From Helianthus annuus (Eukaryota > Streptophyta > Magnoliopsida > Asterales > Asteraceae), in assembly GCF_002127325.2 (NCBI RefSeq), contig NC_035435.2:125834526-125898525 (forward strand): a stretch of DNA of 64,000 nt, in the 5' to 3' direction. The notes beneath the pieces are model-generated. The model searched no databases. It was not told where the DNA came from and worked only from the letters and a program-made list of their open reading frames with translations. The translations under genes and the position numbers were made by a program. Shown one piece after another: positions 36,758 to 48,150 of the stretch; within the stretch, counting starts at the first letter, position 1, and each line of letters begins with the position of its first letter.

Positions 36758-38729
36758 TGATGTGGGGTAAAATACACATATTTGTCTCGTGTAAATTGTA
36801 TAATTTTTGTATTGTTTTAATTTGTTTTTATTTAGTTTCTAGTAGTATATTATATTCTTTTGTGTTTTGGCAGATCCTGGTGTAAATGGAGCAAAAACGA
36901 GTAATATGGAAATGACCAGACAGTTGGGCAGAGTAGGATGCCAGTGACTAAATTGAAATTGCCGCTATTTTCTGTGATTGGGCCGAACTTGTTTATCTCT
37001 ATATTATTAAAGTTGAAGGGCCAAATTACAATTAAAGGAAAGTTGCTTTAAAAACAAGTCATAAAAAATAAGGGACATAAGTGTACATGAGCTGGGAGTT
37101 CTAATTAATTCTCCTCCACAAAAGACAATAAATGTACATTCTTTGGCTTCCTGTTGTTGACCGATTTTAGGATGGCCAATATTGGATTATTATAAAAGAA
37201 AGAGGAAATTTGTGTGGATGGATTTAATTTAGAAAAATGGCAATATTGGATGGGAAATAAGCTGTTGGAGGTTTTGAGTAGTGGGCCGCCCAAAAATCAG
37301 TCATTCTTGTGATCGTAAATGGGCCATTTATCAAGATGTTTTGCGATTACCCTAGTCAATATCAACATCAGAGGCGACCATATTTTTAATATATAGATAC
37401 GGCTGTTTTAGAGGGCGGAACATTAGAGGGCGGCCATTACAACATCAGAATATCAGACGCAAGGCAGGAGCAAGGGACGAATTGTGAAGCATCAGGTTCA
37501 GGGCTACGGAATCATCGGGATCGAGCGGGAAGTTTGGAGAACAAGGAACTATCGGGTTTTGTTACTCGATTTCTTTAGTTCTCTATTTTTTCTCTTATTT
37601 AGTATCGATGAATTCTTGTTTGAAACTTTGTTTATTTGTTTTTAAGACCATGATGATCGGCTAAACTTTTAAGCCACCTAGACTTAGTTGAATGGATTGA
37701 TTAATGTTTTTACCGTTTTCGTTATTTGCATGATTGTTATGGGTGATTGTGTTTAGTAAGCGGTTTGATTTAATGGTTTGATGTGTATGCGTGCTTTGAT
37801 TCGGTTTATTGTTATTATTTGCTTCATATGATTCTTAGTGACGGTCTATATCACAACATAGAGTCATATTAGGGTTTAGGATTTCGGTGAGTGTCTATAT
37901 CACGTAAGAAAACCTTAACTCTTTAGGGAGAATCGGCCGGTAATCTCTAGAAGTAAATGGTAATATTTGCTAAGTCTTAGTGTTCTACTAGTCCTAATAC
38001 CTGGGAAGTGAGGGGCTATTGGTAGGTCTTATCCGGCGAATTGCTTTAGATAGTCCTTGGGAAAGGTCATGTCTTGGTTTACCTGTCGGTTTTATTAGTC
38101 TATCAAGTCAAATTAATTAATCCAAACTACCCTAGATCTATGATTGGGAAAGAGTAGGTCAACATTAGGGTACTTACACAATAATTAGACAACTGAGAAG
38201 GCGTCTAATAACCGGTAGGATTAACGACCTAGGTAGTTCCACAGGTTTCTCCTTGAGAAGGGTCGAGGAGCTTAGTTGGTTCTTAATAGGTTTAGTATTA
38301 TAAGATCTCGGTTCCATAACTCGCGCATTTAACTTAATCGGTAATCTCTTAAAAACGATCCAGGATTCTTGTCTAGGTGGTCTCGTCTCTCATATAAGAA
38401 TCGTCTTTGTTTTCCTTCGTATTTAGTCTAGTTTTAGTTAATTAATTAGTTTAAATAGATTTCCTTAGTTTTTCAGTAACCCCCCCCCCCCAACCAATTA
38501 AACAGTTAGAGTCTGTGTCAGTCTAGGTCTAGATAGAGTCTAATTAGCGTAATTAGAGAGTCTCGTGGGTTCGATACTCGGACTTACTGTAGCTATACTG
38601 CATTGATCGGTACACTTGCCGGTTGCGTGGTTTAGTTTTAGATCGAGTCTAAGTTTATAAATTTAAAGCTTAGAGTGTCTAGATTAGGTTAATTTTAGTA
38701 CTTTTTATTTAACCACTTTTAGCACATCA
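36758..38729 (+). repeat. Third LTR of Athila-like composite
   Basis: It is 1972 bp, from TGATGTGGGG to AGCACATCA. It shares diagnostic variants with the first LTR rather than the middle one and keeps the roughly 200-bp block that the first LTR lost. It is followed by CTTAT (38730-38734). Confidence 0.85.
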
Positions 38730-38734
38730 CTTAT
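38730..38734. repeat. Target-site duplication CTTAT, right
   Basis: It matches 27673-27677. The G1 LTR resumes after it: the TCTCAAGTGAGTACATAG block seen in G2 (about 22616-22630, minus strand) has its counterpart at about 38755-38770. Confidence 0.9.
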
Positions 38735-40294
38735 TCTCAAGACTAATTAGCAATCCCAAGTGAGTACATAGTTTCCCCTCTTTTATCGTTTTCAAATATT
38801 TTGGGGTGATACACATGTACATACGTGTTACTTTCGTGCATTTCATGCTATTATGACATAAACATGCTAGTTTTACCTAGTACACTTATAGTACATGTTT
38901 TCAATTATGTTTTGCTATGTATGTCAAGCATGCTAACGCATTGATTTGTTACACATTTGTTGCATATGTTTATTTAGCATATGTACACATTGTTTTCACA
39001 TGACATTTCTGCTATGTATGCTTAATAAGCATGCTAGCACATTGTTTTACATGAACATTTCTACTAGGCATGTTTATTTAGCATTCCTAGTACATGGTTT
39101 TTAATAGCATGCTTACATTGGTTATGACATTTGGTGTGTTTAATCGGGACAATAATACATTCATTAACATTGATCACGCCGCTCGGACTTATGTAATGGT
39201 ACCATAGGAATTGACAACTCCCGTTTCCGACTTCCGAGGTTTGTTTGGAAGTTGGGAATGACAGAATCCGACTACATAATTTAGATAAACCTTTAATTCG
39301 TTTAAGGGTTTGTCGCCACAGTCGCAAGGCTTGAATGTATGCGATTAACATTACTGCATAAATGTTTGTAATCATAAAGCATTGTTTTTCTGCAAAGCAT
39401 AACATTTGATTTAAACTTATGTTTATTCAAAAACCTTGTTTTGTACATTTTTTTTCCTATGGTCGAGTAATTTATTGTTATTCACCATACATGACATTGT
39501 TTCACATTGACACCATCACATAGTTTAAGTAGATGATTTCCTACTTACTATGCATTTCATTGGTTATACATGATACATGTTATACATGACATTGAACATG
39601 GTTTATACCTATACATTTTGACATATAACATAACATTTTGGTCGGGTATTGATAAGTGACTTATGTAACGGGGCTATGTGTTATACGATAAAAGCATGGT
39701 GGATACGCCGCTGGTACTTCCTATATATAAGTGCTTTTATTGTATTATGCATTGTTGCGTTATCTAAACCACTTAGGCAAGACATGAAACATTTTATACA
39801 AAAACATGACATTGTTTTACAAGGTACACATTTTTATACAAACTCATTTACACTTGGTTATTCATTTAACCATGCATTGTTCATTCATTATCATTTGATT
39901 TCATTTCGATTTTCACATAGTTTTACAAAGGAAAACATTTTACAAGATTCATGACTACGTTTTTATTAAACACTTCTTTCAAAAATAAGTCATGAATCTG
40001 CATAAACAAAACCTATGTATCTCACAGGCATTTTTATGCTGACATACCTATTTTTACATGTGTTTTCAGGTGCTAATGCATGATGTGTGTGCTTCACTTA
40101 GGCGGACTCGGGCCTTAGTGACTTAAAATACAGTTGTTATGTTATTTTAGTTAAACTTGAAGACAATGTAAACTTTAATCTTAATAATACATAACTTTAA
40201 TTGCCATGGTTGTTGAAACAATAATTCTGTCGCAACTCACCTCCCCGGCGTTTCCGCCGCGGTTTTGTTGGTTTAACGCGGCCGGGGTGTGACA
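38735..40294 (+). repeat. G1 LTR, right part
   Basis: This is the remainder of the G1 LTR, ending GGCCGGGGTGTGACA at 40294. It aligns by eye with the reverse complement of 21255-22640 in G2, including TTTTTATGCTGACATAC and CAGGTGCT. The first 700 bases carry many short GCATG and ACATTT repeats (TATGCTTAATAAGCATGCTAGC-type palindromes). Open frames here are not convincing genes. Confidence 0.75.
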
Positions 40295-40295
40295 T

Positions 40296-40300
40296 AAAGC
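40296..40300. repeat. AAAGC, candidate target duplication (left)
   Basis: AAAGC here equals 46872-46876 on the right of the copia element. The G3 LTR copy at about 59925 contains the uninterrupted ATAAAGCATAATATGC, so the empty site is visible. The caveat is that no copia 3' LTR lies next to this left copy. Confidence 0.45.
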
Positions 40301-41654
40301 AGTAAAAGAATATTTACAAACATATTTACAAACAATATTTTTGTTTGAGTTCGTGTTAGAGGATCATATCAGTTTTTGACAAATCACTAGTACCGTTGAG
40401 CTTTAAACACTTTAAGTTCTAAACGATTCACTTAGATTGTCAGTATACTTGTCCACTTAAATTTTCACACAAAGTTCAACTGTTTCGAGATACGGATTTA
40501 GTGTTTTAAGGACTTAACTTATTCGCGTGTCCCATCTCAGAATATACTCCCGTATCCAGACTCCTACATTCAGTCTTAGAAGTGAATGTACACTAATGAT
40601 ATCTGTAAACGGGTAATGCGAAACCGTGAGAGCTCAGGTCAGAACTTTCTTTCAGCAAAGAGATGACGGCTCGACTTTAGGTGTGTCCCGTTTGTGGATC
40701 TTTTCTTCAACAGCACATGGTTAGCATTTTTCAATGTTTCATCATTTTTTATGCTGAAGGCTAGTTTTAAGATTAAAGCAGTGCAAAGTATTATACGAGG
40801 ACTAGGCTATTGCTTCCGCAAAATCAGAAGTCCTGGTATAATACCCCAGATATCACCACGCACAAAGACCTAGTATGTCAGAAATAGAAAGCCCTTCAAA
40901 CAAGATTTCAGGGGTTACCTATATATCCGAGAGATGTTCCCCACGAAATAAGTAAATCTTGATTTTTAGGTTTATATCTCAAATACAATCTACTAAGCGT
41001 GTAAAAACCTACTGGCACATCATCAGTGAGACCGTTTATCACAATTTAACTTTCCATTTCTTTAGCGTACTGTGATTGTCTACTGATGTACAATCATTTC
41101 CTCTTTTTACACAAAAACTTTTTTTTCGAATTTTATCATGTTTTTGGCTTTTTCAAATTTTCAAATGTTTTTGGATTTTCTGACAATAATACTCCCCCTA
41201 AAATGCAAAATCATTTAAAGAAAATTTGATAACCGATGTAGATAGCTTTGTCTCGCCATCCATTTTCTGCGTTTCGTGCACTGACTTACAGAAAGTATAA
41301 CGCACCCCCATGATTTACAACACATTGATCTTTTACAGTTTGAAAACCGTTTTTCTATCTTGTAAATTAATCATGTTTGTTCCGCAGTGAGGGTTTCGGC
41401 ATATTCAATTAACATATTTTTGTAATTTTTGATTTTTGACAAAATTTAAAAACAAACATATTTTTGGTTTTTAAATTTTTCAATTTTTAGAGTTTTTGAA
41501 ATATTGTTTATTTATGTACAGAAAAACAAACAAACTCCCTGTTTCAACCATCACAGGGTCCAGCAGCCTCCTCTCCTCGTTGTGCCAGGCTGCTCCAACT
41601 TTCATTCTCACACTCTTTGGTTTTGTTGAGCACCTGCACATTCAAAATATTCAA
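40301..41654 (-). other. Noncoding 3' region of copia element
   Basis: There is no reading frame with retroelement motifs. A minus-strand TTTTAGGGGGAGTATT tract near 41205-41190 resembles the AGGGGGAG run that often follows copia coding regions. T/A-rich low-complexity sequence lies at 41105-41175 and 41400-41500. Pol would be expected between gag and this region and is missing. Confidence 0.5.
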
Positions 41655-44600
41655 TTACTTGAACAATTTAGCCCAGGTCTGTTTGACCTTAGGCATTTCA
41701 ACACAATAAACTTCATTCAATGTCGGAAATTCTTTGTCATCATTCACAAAGACTTTATCTATTTTAATTTCAACTTTTTCTTCTTTTACAGAAGTCATCT
41801 GTTTCTTAGCACTCCATGTTTGTCCTTTCGGAGTACCTCTTTTGTAAACATGTGAGTCTTTTTGAACATTTTGATTTTGAACAACATTTGGTTTCCAAAA
41901 CTGTTGTGGTTTTGTCATATCAACTGATGTTTTCCAACTTTGTGTTGTTCTCAATCTGGGTGTGTGAGAATTCCAGGACTGTCTTGAATCGAACCTGTTC
42001 AGGTTTGATTTCCAATTTTGGTTCGAAGCAAACTTGTTTGTGTTATATCTCCAAGTTTGTTTTGAATCAAATTTGGTTGACTTTTGTGTCACATCCTCAA
42101 ATTTTTGTTTCTCAACATTATTAGACTTCTTTTTGTCAACATCAACAGGTTTCAGATTTGGACACTTTCCTGCAAGATGTCCAATTTGATCACATTTGAA
42201 ACATGTTCTCTTGGATACATCTTTGACCTGTGGTTGTTGCTTTTTCTTTTGAGCTAAGAACTCTGCATTAGACTGTCGTCCAATTCGAAGTTCTTTTTCT
42301 TCTTCAAAACTTTTTCCTTGAACAAAACTCACTTTTGTTTGAAAACTTTGGGATTCATTTTTATTCTAACGTTGTTTCTTCTTATAACCCAACCCAGCCT
42401 TCATGTTTTTCTTTTCGAAACCAGGTTTGTTATAAAAAGTTTTCTGACCTTTTCCAGCAAATTTTGAAATTTCAGACTTTTCAATCTCAACCATCTTGAA
42501 AACTTTATCAATCTTTTCTGAAATCACATTCTGAATCGAAAATACAACATCTAAGAATAATTTATCTGATCCAATCATGGTATAAACCAATCCTTTTGAA
42601 TCATCAATCAAATTTTTCTCGGATTTTGTGTTTTTCAGATATTCATCATGAAAATTACCTTCATTTTCATCCTGTGATTCAGAATTACCTATATCAACAG
42701 ACTCTTCTTTCAACACACTTTCAACGACCTTACCTACCACCTCTGAATCACTAGAATCATCAGATTTGGAATAGGTTATGTCAATATTATCTGGCAATTG
42801 ATCTACCATGTTGAAAGCTTTTTCGACCTTTTCATCATCATAAAATACAAACTTTTCCGGTGGTGGAACTTGATGAAACTCTGAGCCAATACCTTTCTTG
42901 TTATGCTTAGAATCTTTTCCATCCGGTTTTATGTTGAAAATACGTTCAAGCACATATGACGACGCATGGTAACTTTTTAATTTGTTGTTATCCTGTTCTA
43001 AATCAGCAATCTGTCGTTTTAGCTTAGCAACATCTTCAATATATGAATTTACAACACCTTGTTTAATTTCATACATTCGTTTTAGTTCCTTTGATGTTTC
43101 AGAACAGTAATTCAATCTTTGATTGAACAAATTTCATTTCACCCTTCACCTTTTCATATGACTCTTTTGTAATGTGGTATGCCAATTTCATTGAATCATA
43201 TTCTTTCTTCATGTCTTGACAAACAATTTCTTTTTTATCACATTCTTCTGTCTTTTTCAAAACATTTTCTTTCAAAATCTCATTTTCTTTTTCTAATTTT
43301 TTATATTTTTCTGAAAGTGTTTCATTATTTTCTTTCAAAACTTTTTCATTTTCTAACATTTCTTTGCATTTATTTTTGAAAACTTCTTCAACTTTTGTGA
43401 ATTCAAGATTTCTTGTTCTGAACACTTCATCTTTTTTAGTATAAGCACTGCATGGTTCCATGCATTTCGTGCACTTTTCAACAGTTTTTAAGATTTCAGA
43501 ATCAGAATTTACCTCAGTGATTGGCACTTCAGTGTTTTCATCTGCAACTTCTGTCTGATCAGCATCTTTCTGCTTTCCTTCAACACCTACCTCATCACCA
43601 GCATCACTAGCAACCTCCAAAATCTCATTCTTCACCTCAGCCAAATTTTTATTTTCTTCTCATCTTCTACAACTTGTTGTTCTTCTGTAACAACTTCTTT
43701 TACAACAACTCTTTCTTCTACCTTGTCTTTCTCATCTATCTTCACATTCTCCACTTTCACAGCTTCAGCTTTTACTTCTTCAGCAGCTTTCTTCAAACTG
43801 TTCACCATTTCTTCAACATTCTTCTTTACTCTCTCTTCATCCCTCTTTCTCAAACACGATGTCATGGCATATCTTATTTCCTTTTCATGCCTTTTTGCAT
43901 ACATGTCATCCTTTAATACATTTCTATAGTATTCGGCCGATGAAGGAATTATGAGAAGAACATCTTCAAAAATTATGTCTTTCATAAGAACGACATGTTC
44001 ACCTTCTCTGTTAAAATAGCACTCTCTATTCTTATCCCATCTCTTATTGATAACAGCACTCTCATACTCTTCTTGCATTTCATCCATTCTGTTCAAAGCA
44101 ATATTTCTTTCTCGGTATGTTTTCTCACTCAGAATATCTTCTCTGGTTTTCTCTTTGATTATAGCTGTGTCTTTTTCTTCTTTGTTTTCCTCTTTGATTT
44201 CAGCAACAAAAAAATAATGTTTGCCCTCTGATATAGCTTTGCCATGAGCTGTTTTTCGAATATTCTCCAAACGATCTTCTTCTGGACAAATCTGACTCCA
44301 ATCAAAACCTTCATCATCATGGAATACTGCAAGTGCTCTTGATTTTTCTTTGGGTTTATCTTCAATCATTTTCGGCTCTTCTCTGCTTCGGTGGTAGATT
44401 GCCTTTCGGTAATAATCATCATTGAATGGATGTTCATTTTCACCCACTGCAGAATTATTGCATTCTCTCTTGAAATGACCTTTTTGCTTACGTTTGAAGC
44501 AGGTCAGTTTGGACTTGTCAAATCCAAGTTTTGTTGATGCACCACCTAATGATTGTTTCCCAGTAATCTCCATATATCTCTGAGCTCTGCGAACGCAACT

Positions 44601-45814
44601 TGCCAAACACCAGTGAATATCTATAAGCTCCATTTCTTCTGGATCAATCTGGTCGTAGTCTTCTTTGGTAAACTCTGAGTTTCCAATTTTGCCAGCTACA
44701 AGACCTTCATACGATTCCAGAACAGATGCAAGAAAGCTCATTTGCTGCTTAGCTGCATTGATGCTCATTGCAGGAGAATTTTTTAACTTGAGAGCAATGT
44801 TGCACAGTATTTCCTCTGCTTCTTCAGAACTAGCTTTTGAAGCCGATGAATGATAACCCGGATTGTAGCTTGATGAGCTTTTCTGTGGCTCTTTTGTCCT
44901 CTCACCACTGAATGCTGTCTTTGGTGAACTATCAGCTTTCACCGAAGGTAAATTACCTTTGTAATACATACCAACATTCTGTTGATGCGAAGAACTACTC
45001 ATCTTGTTCTGCTTCTGCAACTCCAGTTCATGACTTTCAATTTTTTCTATCAAAACATCAAGAGAAATCTCATCATACAAAGCATCATTTTTCAGAATAA
45101 AAATAAATGTTTGCCACTGATCAGCTCGTGGTAACGCTTCTATGATCCTATCAATGATTTCCTCTCTTGTTTTGACAATGCCAAAACGATCAAGTTCAAT
45201 TTTTAAATGACCAAATCTCTCTATCATTTGTCTAACAAATTCATCTTTTAAACTATCAAAAAAATCAAATTCTTTCTTTAATAAAGCAATTTTGTTTTTC
45301 TTGATTTGTTTACCCCCCCCTCTGCCTTAACCTTTAAGGCTTCACAGACAGATTTTGATGACCCGTCATGTTGCAATAAAGCAAACATGTCATTTCTGAT
45401 TGCAGATTGAATTAACGCAATCATTCTCTGTTCAGCTGCAAATTCTGCTTTGTCATCTATAGATAATTTCTTGAGTGGTAGTTCTTCTCCTTTATCATCC
45501 TTTGGTCTACTGTAACCGAATTCCAAACAGAACCAGCTTTCATGAGCATATGCTTTTGCCCAGTTGATGAAACGCTCTTTCCACCAAGTATAGTCTTCAA
45601 TACTTTCAAGAGTTGGTGGTTTTGAAGGTGTGCCGTAGAAGTTGTCATGTTTAATGTTCTTATTTATCGCTTTAGTAATGGTTTTTGGTGTGACAGTTGA
45701 GATTTCGGAAGACTCGGATGTAAACGCGTTGAAGAACGTGTTGTAGAATTCTTCAGCCATGATGTGAATTTCTTGAATGATAACCTGGACACAATAGCAA
45801 TCAAACAAACACAA
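41655..45814 (-). pseudogene. gag: Large copia Gag (frameshifted)
   Basis: Translation reads right to left from an ATG at about 45760 (MAEEFYNTFF). N-terminal part: WWKERFINWAKAY and a UBN2-like Gag region continuing to about 45100. Next is a KIESHELELQKQ segment, a first zinc knuckle with Arg in place of the second Cys (CFKRKQKGHFKREC, near 44500), then long Glu/Lys-rich coiled coils, and an intact second knuckle CFKCDQIGHLAGKC at 42203-42162. The frame changes at a C8 tract (45311-45318), near 43640 and near 43110, and a TAG at about 42367 breaks the tail. Together the pieces would exceed 1300 residues, unusually large for a copia Gag but in keeping with SIRE-like elements. Confidence 0.75.
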
Positions 45815-46363
45815 TCAGTTTAAACAGTGTCAAACAACTTGAAATAAACTAACACTCGGTTGATGTGAAATGATCTTGATACAAAATATCTACTTTCAAA
45901 CGAAATTAAGTTTTGATGCGGAATCACTTTGGTGCAGAATAACGGTTTCAAACGGAATCACTAATTCCGCGTGGAGTTATCTTTCACTCAAACGAAATCA
46001 GTCCTTTGAAACGAAATTATAATTTCATTTGAAACAATTCGAATGGAATTAAATTCCAAGCGAGATTAAGTGTAAACTCAAACGAAATTAACCATGGATA
46101 TCTAATTCTGTGCGGAATTAAGAACCAATTTCAAACGGAATTATGATGTTCGTTCAAACGGAATTAGGTTTTTGATCCAATTTAGTCATTTTTACTCCGA
46201 ATTTTGGTCTGATTTTATCAAGGCTTTGTTAAAACACTATTTCGCATGACATATGTGAAATTCAATCCATTTCGACCGTTAAATCTTGTTCAATTTAGAA
46301 AGAAGGTGTAGAAGTATGAAATTCTGATGAAATCAAGCTGAATTTGATGAAACTCCTCCTCCT
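45815..46363 (-). other. Leader of copia element with GGAATTA repeats
   Basis: This is the untranslated region between PBS and gag. It contains about ten irregular copies of CAAACGGAATTA or CAAACGAAATTA. The same GGAATTA core recurs in the LTR upstream of the TATA box. No coding potential is apparent. Confidence 0.6.
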
Positions 46364-46377
46364 GTGCTCTGATACCA
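46364..46377 (-). promoter_or_regulatory. Copia primer-binding site, tRNA-Met type
   Basis: The minus strand reads TGGTATCAGAGCAC, two bases inside the LTR end (TTCCTACA, complement at 46380). Confidence 0.85.
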
Positions 46378-46379
46378 CT

Positions 46380-46871
46380 TGTAGGAACGTTGTTTGACCC
46401 GAAATACCCAATCAGAAGAGTTTTAGATCCGATTCAAAGGCGGAATCAGTGAAACGGATGTGGAAACAGCTTGATACACTTTAATATGTCTATATTATTG
46501 ATATAATAGTCTTACAGCACCTCAAGACAGCTCGGCAGCACTTCGTTACCGAATTACAAGAATGATGCAACTAATTTCGTTCCAAGGGTATATATAGGCG
46601 AGTAATTCCGTTTAGAATTAACAAGTTCAGTTCATGCGGAATTAGCTTAGACTAATTCCGTGTGGAATTAACTTGTTAATCTTCAAGCGGAATTAATCAT
46701 TCAAGCGATATAACCTATTCCGTGCGGAATTACTCTCTAGGTAATTTCGTGCGGAATTACCCTAAAACTCACAAATCCTGTTTTCTCGATCTACGAGCCC
46801 TGATCTATCTATTCAATTACATGACATGACATGATACAAGACGAAGTCAACAGACATAGTGCACTAACAAA
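46380..46871 (-). repeat. Copia 5' LTR
   Basis: It is 492 bp. On the minus strand it begins TGTTAGTGCACTATG and ends TTCCTACA. A TATATATAC box is at 46596-46588. Just upstream (46605-46760) are several near-palindromes of the form TAATTCCGTGCGGAATTA. The five bases after the outer end are AAAGC. Confidence 0.8.
46588..46596 (-). promoter_or_regulatory. Putative TATA box of copia LTR
   Basis: The minus-strand TATATATAC is preceded by the AATTCCG/CGGAATT palindromes. Confidence 0.55.
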
Positions 46872-46876
46872 AGCAT

Positions 46877-47996
46877 AATATGCATAGCATTTAGAGCTCA
46901 CAACCTCTGCATCATCTATATTAACACACACAACTCCGACGTTATCATGAATCATCAATGTGTTTCTAGCAAATATCAAGCATGACCAGGTTGTACATTA
47001 CGCAATAGCAGTTGTACGTTCAGATTTATCATCAAGAAACACACTTTATTATCAGATCTGGAAGTTCATGTAAACATTACTTTGATCATGCTTTCTATAT
47101 GTTTCTTGTTCATATCAGTAGTTCACGTAAAGCAAGAATCATTATGAGCAAAACAAGCATATAACTTTATTTTTGTTTTATACTACCCTACGTGACATCA
47201 AGATTCGCACAACAGTAGACACATTTTTAAGAACACATCAAACAACGTATTCAGAATCAAACCACATTACGAACACATAATTACGAACGCATTGTTCAAA
47301 TATTCAAGCACATAATCTACACTAACCTGAGAGTGATATGAACGGGTATGTGTGCGAGAGGATGGTCACCTAGTGGTAGACTTCACGAGATGATTCGGAG
47401 TAACCTGAGTGTTGCCGTCGGGAAGCCGGAACGGAAGGGAGTGGCCAGATATTGTTCAACAGAGCTGGGTTTTCCGATATGGGGGGGGTGTTTGTAGATT
47501 TACTCTTGTAGAAGAAGGAAATTTAGGAGAGAGTGTGAGGTGTGCCTAGGGATTGCTCGAGGAATGATTTGATTTGGAAAGTTTCCTAAGTTGTCGGCTA
47601 CTGTCATGCTTAAATACCCAGGGGTTTGATCATATTAGGGTTATGCAAGGGATATTTGGGCTTGAGTTGATCCGGTCATAAGGGTATCAGACCCTCAAAA
47701 GTGTGTAGCCCAAAGTAGAGAGTAGTGGGGTGATCATATTATTACTTTTGTTTACCACAATTTATAAAAAAAGACCATACTAATCATTATGACACACACA
47801 TAATTTTACGACATCCCATATATTTCTTGTCATTAATTAATTTCACATTAATGGTAACGGTTGCGTACAATATAGTTGTGCGGGGGAAAACCCGAAAGGG
47901 TCACACTATCCCCAAGTTTTAAAAACTTTCGTCGCGAAAGTTAAAGCGCAGCCACTGACGAGCTAGTGAGTTACGTGGTTTTCGCGGGATGTCACA
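46877..47996 (-). repeat. Partial 3' LTR of G3
   Basis: It is near-identical to 59927-61036, including the matched GGTCACCTAGTGGTAGACTTC block and the terminal GATGTCACA. The left boundary is the copia insertion point. Confidence 0.8.
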
Positions 47997-48016
47997 TCAT
48001 CCCCCACTAAATTGGG
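47997..48016 (-). promoter_or_regulatory. Polypurine tract of G3
   Basis: The minus strand reads a purine-rich AGTGGGGGATGA just before LTR start TGTGACATCCCG. Confidence 0.65.
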
Positions 48017-48150
48017 AATTTCGTCCCGAAATTCGGCAGTAGCTTCATCACCGAAACCCTTGTTCTTTACGTGGTCGAGGGTATTGGGCTAGTTGGATGA
48101 CGTGTTTAAGGTTCAAAGGGCTTTGAGTAGATTTAAGCGTGTTCTAATAC

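Larger units (their letters stand above)
27678..38729 (+). mobile_element. Athila-like non-autonomous composite, LTR-int-LTR-int-LTR
   Basis: Three LTRs (27678-29452, 32119-34081, 36758-38729) alternate with two short internal regions (about 2.67 kb each). One perfect CTTAT duplication flanks the whole array. Each internal region starts with a tRNA-Asp-type PBS, encodes one Gag-like ORF with a C-X2-C-X3-H-X4-C knuckle, and has a long noncoding 3' part with A-rich runs and AAGTGTGGGG blocks typical of Athila-like elements. No protease, RT, RNase H or integrase is visible, so mobility must have depended on proteins in trans. The middle LTR carries private variants, while the outer two agree with each other. 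Confidence 0.85.
24783..40294 (+). mobile_element. 3' part of chromovirus-like gypsy element G1
   Basis: G1 survives as the C-terminal integrase region (24783-25501), PPT and one LTR (25536-27677 continuing at 38735-40294). The LTR is split by the Athila-like composite. Its LTR is a diverged relative of the G2 LTR, sharing promoter leader, hairpins and the 3' part around the ACATGTGTTTTCAGGTGCT block. The rest of G1 would lie left of G2, outside the window. The bases after its LTR end are TAAAG (40295-40299). They match the corresponding position of the G3 LTR copy near 59924, consistent with G1 being inserted in the G3 LTR. Confidence 0.7.
40301..46871 (-). mobile_element. Copia element (SIRE/Maximus-like), pol-less, one LTR
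   Basis: A minus-strand copia element with a 5' LTR (46380-46871), tRNA-Met PBS (46364-46377), leader, a very long Gag (45770-41655) and about 1.35 kb of noncoding 3' sequence. Protease, integrase and RT are not visible and no second LTR exists at the left end. The long Gag with UBN2-like N-terminus, two zinc knuckles and coiled coils suggests the SIRE/Maximus lineage, by style only. Either the element is truncated and G1 sits beside or inside it, or an aberrant cDNA integrated at AAAGC. Confidence 0.65.

Noticed and set aside
39064..39954. Open frames of about 100 codons in the right part of the G1 LTR
   Set aside because: LTR noncoding sequence; the homologous G2 LTR does not keep them open as far as I can see.
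41496..44231. Plus-strand open frames rich in Phe, Ser and Leu
   Set aside because: They are antisense shadows of the Glu/Lys-rich copia Gag.
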